Counted from the first letter of the stretch, positions 1-7,363 are shown. The stretch is 14,943 nt of DNA from an uncultured Erysipelotrichaceae bacterium (GCA_944326175.1 CALVCY010000015.1:1-14943), one strand, 5' to 3'. Program-made: numbers and translations. Notes: generated by a model from the sequence alone, not told the origin.

Positions 1-1236
1 GGTTTTGATACTGGAACCCGGTTGTTTGTATTGATCTGTGGCATGGTTGAGCAATAGTGAACCACCGCTGGCATAGTTTCGTCCACCAGCAATGGCAATG
101 ATCTCACCAGTGGAATTATTCATGGAAACCACACCGATCTCCATCAATTCATCTGGGAATTGTAAAATATTGCCCGCTTGCAGATCATCCATGAATCCTT
201 GAACGGTTGGATCCATGGCGGTGTAGATCTTCATGGCTGTGGTGGTTGGATCACGTCCCGTCAGTTGTTGTGCTTCGTTGATCACTTCATCGATGTATGC
301 CTGATAGGCATAGGTGGTCCCACCACTTTTACGACTGGGATCATCCGGATCCACCAATTGATCTTCGATGCGAATCGATTTGGCCAGTTCATATTCCATT
401 TTGGAAATATAACCATGGTTGTATAACTGATATAACACCGTATTACGACGTTCGGTCGCCGCTTCCAGGTCATTGAATGGGTTGTAGGCATTGGGTGCAT
501 TGACTACGCCAGCTAACAACGCACATTCACTCAAATTTAGTTGGTTGAGATCTTTGTTGAAGTAATATAACGCGGCCTGTTGGGCACCCCGGTTGTTATA
601 GGACCCACCATAGTTGATTTTGTTGACATATAGTTCAAATACTGTCTGTTTGTCGGCTAATTCACTCAATTGTGGTGCCAACAGAATCTCGGCCATTTTT
701 CGTTCGATCCCGCCCATGCCACTGCGTGCGGCTTGCATACCGGTTTCATCATCCATGAAGTAGGTTTGCTTGATCAACTGCATGGTCAAGGTCGATCCAC
801 CTTGAGCAAATGAGAACGACTTGATGTTTTCTAGCATGGCTTTTGCAAAACGCGACATGTCAAACCCATTGTGCTCAAAGAAACGGGAGTCTTCGACGGC
901 CACGAATGAATCAATAAAAGCTGTTGGCATCTGATCATAATCCACATTGGTGCGGATCTGAGAACCCACTTCGGCGATCAGGTTGCCGTCTTTGTCCATG
1001 ATTTGACTGCTTTGTTCACTGACAAAGTCCGTGATCACTAGATCGGGGGAATCGGAATTGACTTTGGCGACAAAGATCAGGGCACCAATGCAACCGATGA
1101 GAAAACAGGCCAACATGATGGAAATGATCAAGGCAGCCAGGTTTTTCTTGTTGACTTTGCGTTTGGGTTTGGGTTTTCGGGTTCGACCAGTGTGTAAAGT
1201 GGTCGAACCACGCTTCTTATTGGGTTCGATGCTCAT
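1..1236 (-). CDS. Class A penicillin-binding protein (PBP1A-like), 3' end off window
   Basis: Bifunctional peptidoglycan synthase: a GT51 glycosyltransferase polymerises lipid II and a transpeptidase cross-links the strands outside the membrane. The 412 visible residues comprise a basic cytoplasmic tail (1-31), one membrane anchor (about 33-57), and a GT51 domain with the EDSRFFEHNG motif (catalytic Glu115), QGGSTLTMQL (145-154) and ERKMAE (178-183). A linker follows, then the start of the transpeptidase domain. The window cuts the gene three nucleotides after the SSIK motif (Ser408, Lys411), so the SxN and KTG motifs lie outside. The ATG at 1236 is preceded by GAGG nine bases upstream. The start lies inside the recU 3' end (20-base overlap), indicating translational coupling; recU next to a class A PBP is the known Bacillus recU-ponA arrangement. 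A 10-bp hairpin lies in the first 20 codons. Confidence 0.96.
   Translation of the reverse strand, partial: MSIEPNKKRGSTTLHTGRTRKPKPKRKVNKKNLAALIISIMLACFLIGCIGALIFVAKVNSDSPDLVITDFVSEQSSQIMDKDGNLIAEVGSQIRTNVDYDQMPTAFIDSFVAVEDSRFFEHNGFDMSRFAKAMLENIKSFSFAQGGSTLTMQLIKQTYFMDDETGMQAARSGMGGIERKMAEILLAPQLSELADKQTVFELYVNKINYGGSYNNRGAQQAALYYFNKDLNQLNLSECALLAGVVNAPNAYNPFNDLEAATERRNTVLYQLYNHGYISKMEYELAKSIRIEDQLVDPDDPSRKSGGTTYAYQAYIDEVINEAQQLTGRDPTTTAMKIYTAMDPTVQGFMDDLQAGNILQFPDELMEIGVVSMNNSTGEIIAIAGGRNYASGGSLLLNHATDQYKQPGSSIKT
1180..1209 (-). repeat. 10-bp inverted repeat in the start of the PBP gene
   Basis: The arms GGTTCGACCA (1180-1189) and TGGTCGAACC (1200-1209) are perfect complements separated by ten bases. 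In the mRNA the hairpin falls about codons 10-19 of the PBP, in the cytoplasmic tail. The right arm is also part of a GTGGT-CGA-ACCAC palindrome (1199-1211). It could slow early elongation or be an operator. That is inference; the dyad itself is seen. Confidence 0.6.
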
Positions 1237-1810
1237 CGTGGATTACCTCATTGTACAGTGTTTCAGATAGATTCAAAGGATGATAGGGATTATCGGTATG
1301 GATGGTTTTACCATAACGTCTTAACTCATCGATACTCATCGATCGATGATCGGATCGTATGGAACGAAGGATATATTCAGCATCCACTAAAAATATTTCC
1401 CCATAAGCTTTCATTTCGATGATCACATAGCTTTTTCCTTGATGTTGGATCATATCACTTAAATGAGCAAGTTGATGGGGTTGGATCATCGCATAATTGA
1501 ATCGTTTCGAGATCGTGCTCTTGGCTTCCAATGCAATGGCTTTACCAGCACATACGCCGATAAAATCACAACAGGAAGGGGCAGTGAAGAAACCATCCTC
1601 TATATGGACCACACCATGGCGTGTGGTTGTTTTGACCACCGTTACCGGTGTGGGATATTTGACGATCCAGCATAAATGCTTTTGATAGCCTTCGTTCAAC
1701 GCCGTAATGATCATGCTTTCCAGATCCATTCCTTTATTGGCATATCCATTAAAAGAAGTCGGTTGCAGCTCATATTGCTGTCCATCCGGATACTTTAAAC
1801 TTTCCTTCAC
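1217..1810 (-). CDS. recU: Holliday junction resolvase RecU
   Basis: RecU cleaves four-way junctions during recombinational repair and chromosome segregation in Bacillota. From the GTG at 1810 the product is 197 residues, close to the usual 200. It has the N-terminal YPDG (7-10), the NKGMDLE block (25-31; compare NRGMTLE in Bacillus), KYPTPVTVV, and the nuclease core CCDFIG...LEAK with Asp82, Glu95 and Lys97 as the expected metal-binding and catalytic residues. Most differences from the Bacillus protein are in less conserved loops. The start is uncertain: a TTG at 1834 is also in frame, but it lies upstream of the -10 box. The GTG sits only seven bases after that box, implying an almost leaderless mRNA. 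The 3' end overlaps the PBP gene by 20 bases. Confidence 0.93.
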   Translation of the reverse strand: MKESLKYPDGQQYELQPTSFNGYANKGMDLESMIITALNEGYQKHLCWIVKYPTPVTVVKTTTRHGVVHIEDGFFTAPSCCDFIGVCAGKAIALEAKSTISKRFNYAMIQPHQLAHLSDMIQHQGKSYVIIEMKAYGEIFLVDAEYILRSIRSDHRSMSIDELRRYGKTIHTDNPYHPLNLSETLYNEVIHDEHRTQ

Positions 1811-1817
1811 GGCGATA

Positions 1818-1847
1818 ATTATACACGGTAGCAAAAGCGCATGTAAA
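1818..1847 (-). promoter_or_regulatory. Putative sigma-A promoter of recU-pbp
   Basis: On the minus strand, TTTACA (1847-1842) and TATAAT (1823-1818) are separated by 18 bases. Eleven of twelve positions match consensus. Transcription would begin at or next to the GTG start codon at 1810, leaving no room for a Shine-Dalgarno sequence. Confidence 0.6.
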
Positions 1848-1916
1848 ATCCCAATGAAATCACAATGAATCCATTGGTTTTACCCATATTTATCGTGATA
1901 GGTTGTCACTAAATCG

Positions 1917-1929
1917 ATGGTATGACCAT
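1917..1929. repeat. Palindrome ATGGT-ATG-ACCAT
   Basis: An exact copy of the ATGGT-N3-ACCAT motif repeated across this window. It lies just downstream of the rlmA coding region, in the gap before recU, so coding constraint does not explain it. A TTGGT-N4-ACCAA relative follows at 1937-1950, over the end of rlmA. Confidence 0.6.
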
Positions 1930-1932
1930 GAT

Positions 1933-2712
1933 CTATTTGGTTTTGACCAATACGTCGACATAGAATTCACAATTCACCCCTATGGGTTGGCTATTCGTTA
2001 ATGTATTCATAGCGTCCACTTTACTGGTATAACGATAAGGTGTCATGGCAAAACAGGTGGCCATGGTCGAACCATCCATGGAAGCATATCGACCGATCAA
2101 CATGGTCTTTTCCAAAGAAAACCGTGGATCACTGACTGGTTTATACCGATTGACATAAACCATTGGATACAGTAATTGCTTGATCTCAAATAAATGCATC
2201 GGACCTGGGGATACCCGTATAAAGATCCCGTCTGTTTTCAATACACGTTCGATCTCATCCAATGAATAGGGGGCAAAGATCACCGTCACTACATCCATGG
2301 TTTGATCCATAAATGGTAGATCGAACCCATTGGCAATCAGATATTGACTGGTTGGATCCTGCTTGGCCGCATAAGCGATGGCAGATTTGCTCAGATCCAG
2401 TCCATATTTGGTCAAACCATCCAATCGTTTCAAATAATATCCCGGTCCGCAGGCAATATCCAAAATCGTATCCCTTTTTTTAGTCTGGATCAGTGTATTG
2501 ATGGTTTCGACCAAAAAGTCATAATAGCCTTGGTTGAGAAAATCGATACGGGTTTGAACCATCGCACGATCGTCTCCACTTTGCTTTTTGCTATGGCGTA
2601 ACAGATTGAAATATCCTTGTTTGCTACGATCAAAACTATGATGATGGTCACACCATGCATGGTTTTGATCCCGATATAATGGTTTTTGACAGATCGGACA
2701 TTTCAATTCCAT
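1933..2712 (-). CDS. rlmA: 23S rRNA (guanine-N1)-methyltransferase, RlmA family
   Basis: SAM-dependent methylation of a guanine in the domain II hairpin 35 of 23S rRNA: G745 for RlmA(I), G748 for RlmA(II)/TlrB. Of 259 residues, the N-terminal zinc finger CPIC...WCDHHHSFD gives the ligands Cys5, Cys8, Cys21 and His25. It is followed by the family block SKQGYFNLL (30-38) and a Rossmann SAM motif, ILDIACGPGYY (83-93). GDDRAMVQTRIDFLNQGYY matches the family segment between the finger and the SAM domain. In Gram-positive bacteria the G748 enzyme (TlrB type) is expected, but the target cannot be fixed from sequence. The gene is divergent from the LtaS-like gene and heads the minus-strand run towards recU-pbp. 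The ATG at 2712 has no Shine-Dalgarno and lies six bases from a -10 box. Confidence 0.93.
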   Translation of the reverse strand: MELKCPICQKPLYRDQNHAWCDHHHSFDRSKQGYFNLLRHSKKQSGDDRAMVQTRIDFLNQGYYDFLVETINTLIQTKKRDTILDIACGPGYYLKRLDGLTKYGLDLSKSAIAYAAKQDPTSQYLIANGFDLPFMDQTMDVVTVIFAPYSLDEIERVLKTDGIFIRVSPGPMHLFEIKQLLYPMVYVNRYKPVSDPRFSLEKTMLIGRYASMDGSTMATCFAMTPYRYTSKVDAMNTLTNSQPIGVNCEFYVDVLVKTK

Positions 2713-2718
2713 ACTTTG

Positions 2719-2727
2719 AGTATAGCA
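2719..2727 (-). promoter_or_regulatory. Extended -10 promoter of rlmA
   Basis: On the minus strand, TGC followed by TATACT (2724-2719) forms an extended -10 element; no good -35 hexamer is visible. The ATG starts six bases after the hexamer, so the transcription start should coincide with the start codon (leaderless mRNA). Confidence 0.55.
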
Positions 2728-2752
2728 AACTCTTTCAACCCAGCGATGCTTC

Positions 2753-2804
2753 TATAATTTTTCACTAACGTTTTATTCATATTCTGTTTTAGACCACGTA
2801 AAAT
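2753..2804 (+). promoter_or_regulatory. Two candidate -10 boxes for the LtaS-like gene
   Basis: TATAAT lies at 2753-2758 without a convincing -35. TAAAAT lies at 2799-2804 with TTCATA (2776-2781) 17 bases upstream. The first would give a leader of about 45 bases, the second a leader-free message starting near the ATG at 2813. No Shine-Dalgarno precedes either ATG. Confidence 0.4.
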
Positions 2805-2806
2805 AG

Positions 2807-4744
2807 ATGCATATGAGTCAAATCAATCCAAACATGGTCCAACCACCCAAACGCACAATCTCTCCCGCACAGGCAAAACCCCGTGCGCGTAAGCGTCTAG
2901 TCAGAACCATTGTCTATATGACAGTCGAGTTATTATTTATCCTTTCCATCGTTTTATTTTTGACCTGGGTCAAATCCACCTATTCGATGGATGTATCTTA
3001 TGAAAAACCGATTTTTTCCATGTTGGTTTTTACCATCGTCGCGATGCTTATACTGATCCCCGCTCCATTCAATCGGATCATCGGCTTGTTATTGCCAGCA
3101 GCAGTGGCATTATATGGTGTGGCCCAACACGTTTATTATGATGCCTTCCATACTTATTTCCGTTTCAATACCGCGATGAGTTTGGCCAATGAAGTGACTG
3201 GTGCTAGTGAAAGTGTCATGGAATTCATCCATTTTGAAACCTTTGTGCCTTTTATCGTTCTTCTTTTGATCATCATCGTCTTTACCGTCTTGTATTTTCT
3301 GTTGCAACGCAAGAAGATCAAACGCATCGTTCATCTGTATCATCTAATGGCATTTTTACCGTTGATCTTCGTTTGGAAGGACTACGAACGATTCAATACA
3401 CTATTGGATACAGCTCGTCACAGTGAAGATGAATTCCAGGTGTATAAAACCGATTATTACATCTATGAGACTATTCCCAATAACATCCAATTCGTGGATA
3501 CGTTCGGACTGTATACGTTTGGCTATCGCGATATCCAATCTTTGACCACCTCACAACTATTAAGCGGGAACGAGCGGGAAGAGATCGCTGCATTTTTATC
3601 CGAGAAACCCCAATGGGGCGATAACGACATGAGTGGCATCTTCCGTGATAAAAACATCTTGATCGTTCAAGCGGAATCGTTTATCGACTGCATGGCTGAT
3701 CCGGAATTGACCCCAACCATATGGCGATTGAAGACACAAGGCATCGATGTGCGTGGCTTTGATACGCCGACGTTACCGGCGTCGACTTCCGATAGTGAGT
3801 TTATGGCCAATACCAGTCTGATCCCCAATTCGGATGGTTATGCGGTATGTTATCGTTATGTGTACAATACGTTTCCGACCACTTTAGCGACATTATTCAA
3901 TTCGGCCGGGTATGGCACTTTGGCCATCCACAATAACTATGGCGATTACTATAATCGAGAGAATCTATTCCCCAAATTGGGATACATTGATTTTTTCGAT
4001 TGTACGGATCTATCGATGATGGATGAGGCCAGTGATTCACAAGTGATGAGTGTGCTCAAATACATCATCACCTCCGCTGATTACAAAAACATGACATTTT
4101 GGATCACTTATAGTGGCCATCAACCCTATGATTATGGTTCGGTCGGTGTCAACCAGGAAAACGTGGATCGCATCTTGGCCAAATATCCCGATCTGGATGA
4201 GAGCTATGTGGCTTATTTAGCGAAGAATATGGATTTAGATCAAGCACTGAATGATTTGATCAATGAATTGGAACGGATCGATCAAATGGATAACATGGTC
4301 ATCGTTTTCTATGGAGACCATATGGTCAAGGGATTGGACTTCGGTCCAGATGCCAGTTATTACACAGCGACGGGGCAAACATATGATCAAGTCAATCGCG
4401 ATACCGGTTTGTATATCTATAATCCGACTATCGAGCCACGTGTTGTCAACATGCAGTCCACTGCATTGGATATATTGCCCACGTTGGCGAATCTGTTTGG
4501 AATCGATTATGACCATAGCACGGTATTGGGACGGGATATCTTTGATCCGTCCTACCATGGATTTACGTTCAGTGAATGGGATGCATGGACCACAAATGAT
4601 TACTCCTATGATTTCATCAAAGATACCTATAATCTCAATGGTTATGACCAACAAAGTGCCCAAAACGAAATGGCCTATTACATTCAGATGCAGGATATTG
4701 CCGCGAATATATTGAGATTAGATTATTTTAAACCTGAAGAATGA
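2807..4744 (+). CDS. LtaS-like sulfatase-family phosphoglycerol transferase
   Basis: A membrane enzyme of the lipoteichoic acid synthase/alkaline phosphatase superfamily. Such enzymes polymerise glycerol-phosphate from phosphatidylglycerol on the outer membrane face. Its 645 residues begin with a basic tail and about five hydrophobic segments (near 33-55, 70-86, 89-105, 146-167, 176-190). An extracellular catalytic domain starts about 270. Visible residues are Glu290 in VQAESF (metal), Thr327 in STSDSEF (the catalytic nucleophile position of LtaS), NYGDYYNRE in the substrate region, and Asp504-His505 in FYGDHM (metal). Length is typical of LtaS (about 640-650). Whether it makes true lipoteichoic acid or modifies another glycolipid cannot be told. 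The start could be ATG 2807 or 2813; neither has a Shine-Dalgarno. The gene is transcribed alone, ending at a strong terminator. Confidence 0.92.
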   Translation: MHMSQINPNMVQPPKRTISPAQAKPRARKRLVRTIVYMTVELLFILSIVLFLTWVKSTYSMDVSYEKPIFSMLVFTIVAMLILIPAPFNRIIGLLLPAAVALYGVAQHVYYDAFHTYFRFNTAMSLANEVTGASESVMEFIHFETFVPFIVLLLIIIVFTVLYFLLQRKKIKRIVHLYHLMAFLPLIFVWKDYERFNTLLDTARHSEDEFQVYKTDYYIYETIPNNIQFVDTFGLYTFGYRDIQSLTTSQLLSGNEREEIAAFLSEKPQWGDNDMSGIFRDKNILIVQAESFIDCMADPELTPTIWRLKTQGIDVRGFDTPTLPASTSDSEFMANTSLIPNSDGYAVCYRYVYNTFPTTLATLFNSAGYGTLAIHNNYGDYYNRENLFPKLGYIDFFDCTDLSMMDEASDSQVMSVLKYIITSADYKNMTFWITYSGHQPYDYGSVGVNQENVDRILAKYPDLDESYVAYLAKNMDLDQALNDLINELERIDQMDNMVIVFYGDHMVKGLDFGPDASYYTATGQTYDQVNRDTGLYIYNPTIEPRVVNMQSTALDILPTLANLFGIDYDHSTVLGRDIFDPSYHGFTFSEWDAWTTNDYSYDFIKDTYNLNGYDQQSAQNEMAYYIQMQDIAANILRLDYFKPEE

Positions 4745-4781
4745 AAAACACAGCCTGTGCGTATGACACAGGCTGTGTTTT
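4745..4781. terminator. Bidirectional intrinsic terminator
   Basis: A perfect 15-bp dyad: AAAACACAGCCTGTG (4745-4759) and its complement (4767-4781) flank a 7-base loop. The A-rich and T-rich ends give a U-tract on either strand. It begins one base after the TGA of the LtaS-like gene and lies just beyond the stop of the convergent nfu gene, so it should serve both. Confidence 0.93.
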
Positions 4782-4796
4782 GATACGTAACATCGA

Positions 4797-5060
4797 TTAT
4801 TGATTGTCGACCAGCTTGACTGCCCGGACTTCCGGTACTTCCTCCATGAGGATGGTGGCGACACCGTCCTGCAGTGTGGAATCGATCATCATGCATCCGG
4901 CACATGCGCCCAACATCTGGACGTAGACCGTACCATCTTTATAAGCGACAAATTGGAGATCACCGCCATCCATATTGATATAGGGGCGGATCTTTTCGAT
5001 GGATGCCTTGATATTGTAGATGACTTGTTCTTCATCGGTTAATGTATTCGTTTGTTCCAT
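4797..5060 (-). CDS. NifU-like (Nfu) iron-sulfur scaffold, C-terminal domain only
   Basis: A stand-alone Nfu domain that carries and passes on an Fe-S cluster to client apoproteins in the cytoplasm. Its 87 residues include the diagnostic NMDGGDLQFV (29-38) and GACAGCMMID, with the CxxC cluster ligands Cys53 and Cys56. No N-terminal IscU-like domain is present. The ATG at 5060 is preferred over 5066 because AAGGA lies six bases upstream of it but directly abuts the first ATG. It follows yuiD by about 40 bases on the same strand and is probably co-transcribed. No SUF or ISC genes are visible, so partners must lie elsewhere. It converges on the LtaS-like gene at a shared terminator. Confidence 0.92.
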   Translation of the reverse strand: MEQTNTLTDEEQVIYNIKASIEKIRPYINMDGGDLQFVAYKDGTVYVQMLGACAGCMMIDSTLQDGVATILMEEVPEVRAVKLVDNQ

Positions 5061-5102
5061 ATTCATTCCTTCTTTTCTATTTGCATATAGGATACAACCA
5101 TT

Positions 5103-5561
5103 TTATATCAGGAAAAGATAGACCACACTGCAAGTGGTCAATCCCCATAATAAACCACCGGCCACTTCGATCCATTTATGTCCCAAAACGGCTTTCAACT
5201 TGGTTTGATAAATCGGATCATTGAGTTGGATGCGCGTCAGGTTTTCGATATCTTTGATCAATTGTTGGGTGACTTTGATATTCTGCCCGGAGTAATAACG
5301 GACATTGGCCGCATCATAGCAAACGACTAAACACATGATCACAGACACGCTAAATGCCGTGGATGAAAAGTTATCCACAAAGCCAGCGGCCAGTGCCAGT
5401 GCCGATACCGTGGCGGTATGGCTGGAAGGGAAGCCACCACTTTCGAATACCATCTTCCAATCCCATTCGCCGCATTTAAGATAATTGAAAAACGGCTTGC
5501 TAGCTTGAGCGATCAGATTGGCTAATATTGCGACCCATAAGGGAAATAGTTCATTTATCAT
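5103..5561 (-). CDS. Divergent PAP2-family membrane protein (YuiD/DUF212)
   Basis: Its 152 residues match the YuiD family, distantly related to PAP2 acid phosphatases; no biochemical role is settled. Family hallmarks are FESGGFPSSHTATVSAL (39-55, with the SxxSSH-type signature), CYDAANVRYYSGQN (81-94) and LGHKWIEVAGG (126-136). The hydrophobic segments (about 5-20, 50-82, 132-152) predict an integral membrane protein. The ATG at 5561 follows an extended -10 with a predicted leader of about nine bases and no Shine-Dalgarno. It is divergent from the S1-PGI frame and upstream of nfu. A lipid-phosphate substrate is plausible from the superfamily, but this is inference. Confidence 0.9.
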   Translation of the reverse strand: MINELFPLWVAILANLIAQASKPFFNYLKCGEWDWKMVFESGGFPSSHTATVSALALAAGFVDNFSSTAFSVSVIMCLVVCYDAANVRYYSGQNIKVTQQLIKDIENLTRIQLNDPIYQTKLKAVLGHKWIEVAGGLLWGLTTCSVVYLFLI

Positions 5562-5576
5562 ACGGTTACGAAAAAG

Positions 5577-5609
5577 AGTATATCACAAGTTTTGGACGTG
5601 TTTTATAAT
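5577..5609. promoter_or_regulatory. Divergent promoters for yuiD-nfu (minus) and S1-PGI (plus)
   Basis: Minus strand: TGA followed by TATACT (5582-5577), an extended -10 placed 15 bases before the yuiD ATG. Plus strand: TATAAT (5604-5609), 19 bases before the S1 ATG. Neither has a strong -35. The -10 boxes lie about 20 bases apart, so polymerases at the two promoters would compete. Confidence 0.5.
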
Positions 5610-5628
5610 TGTACCGTCAGGTAAAGTG

Positions 5629-7269
5629 ATGCAGTATCAGGTCGGACAGATCGTTTTGGCCCGCGTGAGCGGGATCCAGCCTTATGGTGCATTTGTCCAA
5701 CTGGATGAAACCACCGCAGGCTTGATTCATATCAGTGAAATTTCCAATGGATTCGTCCGGGATGTTTCGGATTACGTTCACGTTGGGGATGAGGTGTATG
5801 TCAAAATCGTTGACATCGATTCGTCCAACCATCAAGTGCGTTGTTCTTTGCGTGCATTAAGTGCGCGTAAAAGCCGCCGTGGTCGTTCGATGAACGCGAA
5901 AGGACTGTTGCCATCCAATGAATTGGGCTTTTCTTCACTGCGTGATGCTTTGCCGTTATGGATCAAACAGACAAAGGAGAAAATGACAATGATCACATTT
6001 GACACTTCCCACGCATTTTTGGATTCTGACTTTTCGGCTTGGCAAGAAAGAGTCAGTGAAGCGCATCATGCATTGCATGCGCATACCTGTGCCGGTGCGG
6101 ATTATACCGGTTGGGTGGAATGGCCAAGCCGTTATGATAAGGAAGAATATGCCCGTTTGAAGCAAGTGGCTGCCAAAGTGGCGCCATTGGCGGATGTGTT
6201 GTTGGTATGCGGCATCGGCGGAAGCTATTTGGGGGCTCGAGCGGCCATTGAATTTTTACAAGGTTTATGGCCTACGCGTAAAACACAGGTGATTTTCATC
6301 GGCAATACGTTCTCATCCAGCTATATTGCACAGGTATTGGAATATATCAAAGGTAAAAGCGTGGTCATGAATGTCATCAGTAAAAGTGGCACGACCACCG
6401 AAACTAGTGTTTCCTTCCGTATTTTCAAGGAATATATGGAAAAGACGTATGGTAAGGAAGAATGCAAGACACGCATCATTGCCACAACGGATAAAAAACG
6501 CGGTGCCTTGAAATCCTTGGCCGATCATGAAGGCTATGAAACATTTGTTATCCCTGATGATATTGGCGGCCGATTCTCGGTGATCACACCGGTTGGTTTG
6601 TTGCCCTTGGCGATCATGGGGGTGGATATCGATGCATTGATGGCTGGTTTAGCCAAGGCTGAAAATGATTTTGGTAACGATGATCTGACCACCAATAGCG
6701 CGTATCGTTATGCCGTGGCACGGCGCATGTTGCAACAAAAAGGCTATAACGTTGAAATGCTGGTCACCTATGAAATGCAATTGGTCCAATTGGCCGAATG
6801 GTGGAAACAATTATTTGGTGAAAGTGAAGGCAAAGATGGCAAAGGCATATTGCCCGACAGTGCTTGTTTCTCCACGGATCTGCATTCGTTAGGCCAATTC
6901 ATTCAAGAAGGCAATAAGGTGTTGTTTGAAACATTACTGCTTGTCAAGAAGCCTCAGCGTGATCTGGTATTCCCAAGTGACGCACAGGATTTTGACCATA
7001 TGAATTATCTGGCTGGAAAACAGATGAGTTGGATCAATGAAAAGGCGATGGAAGGGACGTTGGAAGCCCATGAACAAACCGGCCATGTTCCCAACTTGGT
7101 CATTACCATCGATGAAATGAATGAAACCAATTTGGGTTATTTGTTCTATTTCTTCTTCAAAGCCATTGCCATGACGACATTGCTCAATGGCAGCAATCCA
7201 TTCAACCAACCGGGCGTGGAAGTGTACAAAAAGAACATGTTCCGTCTGCTTGGAAAGCCTGAAAACTAA
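5629..7269 (+). CDS. S1 RNA-binding domain in frame with glucose-6-phosphate isomerase
   Basis: A single uninterrupted frame of 546 residues. Residues 1-75 form an S1/OB RNA-binding fold (GQIVLARVSGIQPYGAFVQL, then GLIHISEISNGFV). A basic linker (SARKSRRGRS) and GFSSLRDALPLWIKQTKEK follow, resembling the C-terminus of Bacillus YugI (GSP13), which ends soon after GFNTLKDKLEEWIE. Instead of stopping, the frame continues through Met-Thr-Met into a complete isomerase. The ATG at 5629 has a modest AGG seven bases upstream and a -10 box 19 bases upstream; the frame is open further back to 5518 but that part overlaps yuiD. In Bacillus, pgi and yugI are near neighbours, so joining of two adjacent genes is plausible. 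A TGA overlapping ATG 5983 lies in the +1 frame, so a single-base sequencing error in the S1 part could also explain it. Confidence 0.72.
   Translation: MQYQVGQIVLARVSGIQPYGAFVQLDETTAGLIHISEISNGFVRDVSDYVHVGDEVYVKIVDIDSSNHQVRCSLRALSARKSRRGRSMNAKGLLPSNELGFSSLRDALPLWIKQTKEKMTMITFDTSHAFLDSDFSAWQERVSEAHHALHAHTCAGADYTGWVEWPSRYDKEEYARLKQVAAKVAPLADVLLVCGIGGSYLGARAAIEFLQGLWPTRKTQVIFIGNTFSSSYIAQVLEYIKGKSVVMNVISKSGTTTETSVSFRIFKEYMEKTYGKEECKTRIIATTDKKRGALKSLADHEGYETFVIPDDIGGRFSVITPVGLLPLAIMGVDIDALMAGLAKAENDFGNDDLTTNSAYRYAVARRMLQQKGYNVEMLVTYEMQLVQLAEWWKQLFGESEGKDGKGILPDSACFSTDLHSLGQFIQEGNKVLFETLLLVKKPQRDLVFPSDAQDFDHMNYLAGKQMSWINEKAMEGTLEAHEQTGHVPNLVITIDEMNETNLGYLFYFFFKAIAMTTLLNGSNPFNQPGVEVYKKNMFRLLGKPEN
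5974..5991 (+). promoter_or_regulatory. Internal Shine-Dalgarno and start for PGI
   Basis: AAGGAG (5974-5979) is followed by ATG at 5983 (three bases away, too close) and ATG at 5989 (nine bases away, suitable). This site is read as Lys-Glu-Lys within the S1-PGI frame, suggesting that free PGI is also made by internal initiation. Confidence 0.75.
5989..7269 (+). CDS. pgi: Glucose-6-phosphate isomerase (product of internal start)
   Basis: Interconverts glucose-6-phosphate and fructose-6-phosphate in glycolysis. From ATG 5989 the product is 426 residues, slightly shorter than the roughly 450 of streptococcal and bacillar enzymes, and it aligns along the whole length. Motifs are GIGGSYLGARAA (75-86), VISKSGTTTETS (129-140, phosphate-binding), DIGGRFSVITPVGLLP (191-206, family signature), GESEGKDGKG (277-286, with the catalytic Glu region), FSTDLHSLGQFIQEG (294-308), and NPFNQPGVEVYKKNMF with the conserved Lys414. 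All key residues are present, so the enzyme should be active with or without the N-terminal S1 extension. A terminator follows 12 bases after the stop. Confidence 0.93.
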   Translation: MITFDTSHAFLDSDFSAWQERVSEAHHALHAHTCAGADYTGWVEWPSRYDKEEYARLKQVAAKVAPLADVLLVCGIGGSYLGARAAIEFLQGLWPTRKTQVIFIGNTFSSSYIAQVLEYIKGKSVVMNVISKSGTTTETSVSFRIFKEYMEKTYGKEECKTRIIATTDKKRGALKSLADHEGYETFVIPDDIGGRFSVITPVGLLPLAIMGVDIDALMAGLAKAENDFGNDDLTTNSAYRYAVARRMLQQKGYNVEMLVTYEMQLVQLAEWWKQLFGESEGKDGKGILPDSACFSTDLHSLGQFIQEGNKVLFETLLLVKKPQRDLVFPSDAQDFDHMNYLAGKQMSWINEKAMEGTLEAHEQTGHVPNLVITIDEMNETNLGYLFYFFFKAIAMTTLLNGSNPFNQPGVEVYKKNMFRLLGKPEN

Positions 7270-7281
7270 TCAAAACTCAGC

Positions 7282-7313
7282 GCGATGATGTGGTTGCATC
7301 ATCGCACTTTTTT
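7282..7313 (+). terminator. Intrinsic terminator of pgi
   Basis: A 9-bp stem, GCGATGATG (7282-7290) with CATCATCGC (7297-7305), closes a six-base loop and is followed by AC and six T residues (7308-7313). It starts 12 bases after the pgi stop codon. Confidence 0.88.
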
Positions 7314-7363
7314 CAAGAAGGTATGGCTCTTTTTTGAAATCACATAATTTAAAGTGAGATTGC

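Noticed and set aside
1811..1834. TTG start at 1834 for recU
   Set aside because: The recU -10 box lies within these codons, so they would not be transcribed from that promoter, and the homologous N-terminus begins close to YPDG.
4235..4663. Minus-strand open frame of 142 codons inside the LtaS-like gene
   Set aside because: Its plus-strand counterpart encodes the conserved FYGDHM catalytic region; the antisense product has no recognisable motif and no Shine-Dalgarno.
5518..5628. N-terminal extension of the S1-PGI frame
   Set aside because: It overlaps the yuiD coding start and promoters on both strands and does not match the S1 family N-terminus.
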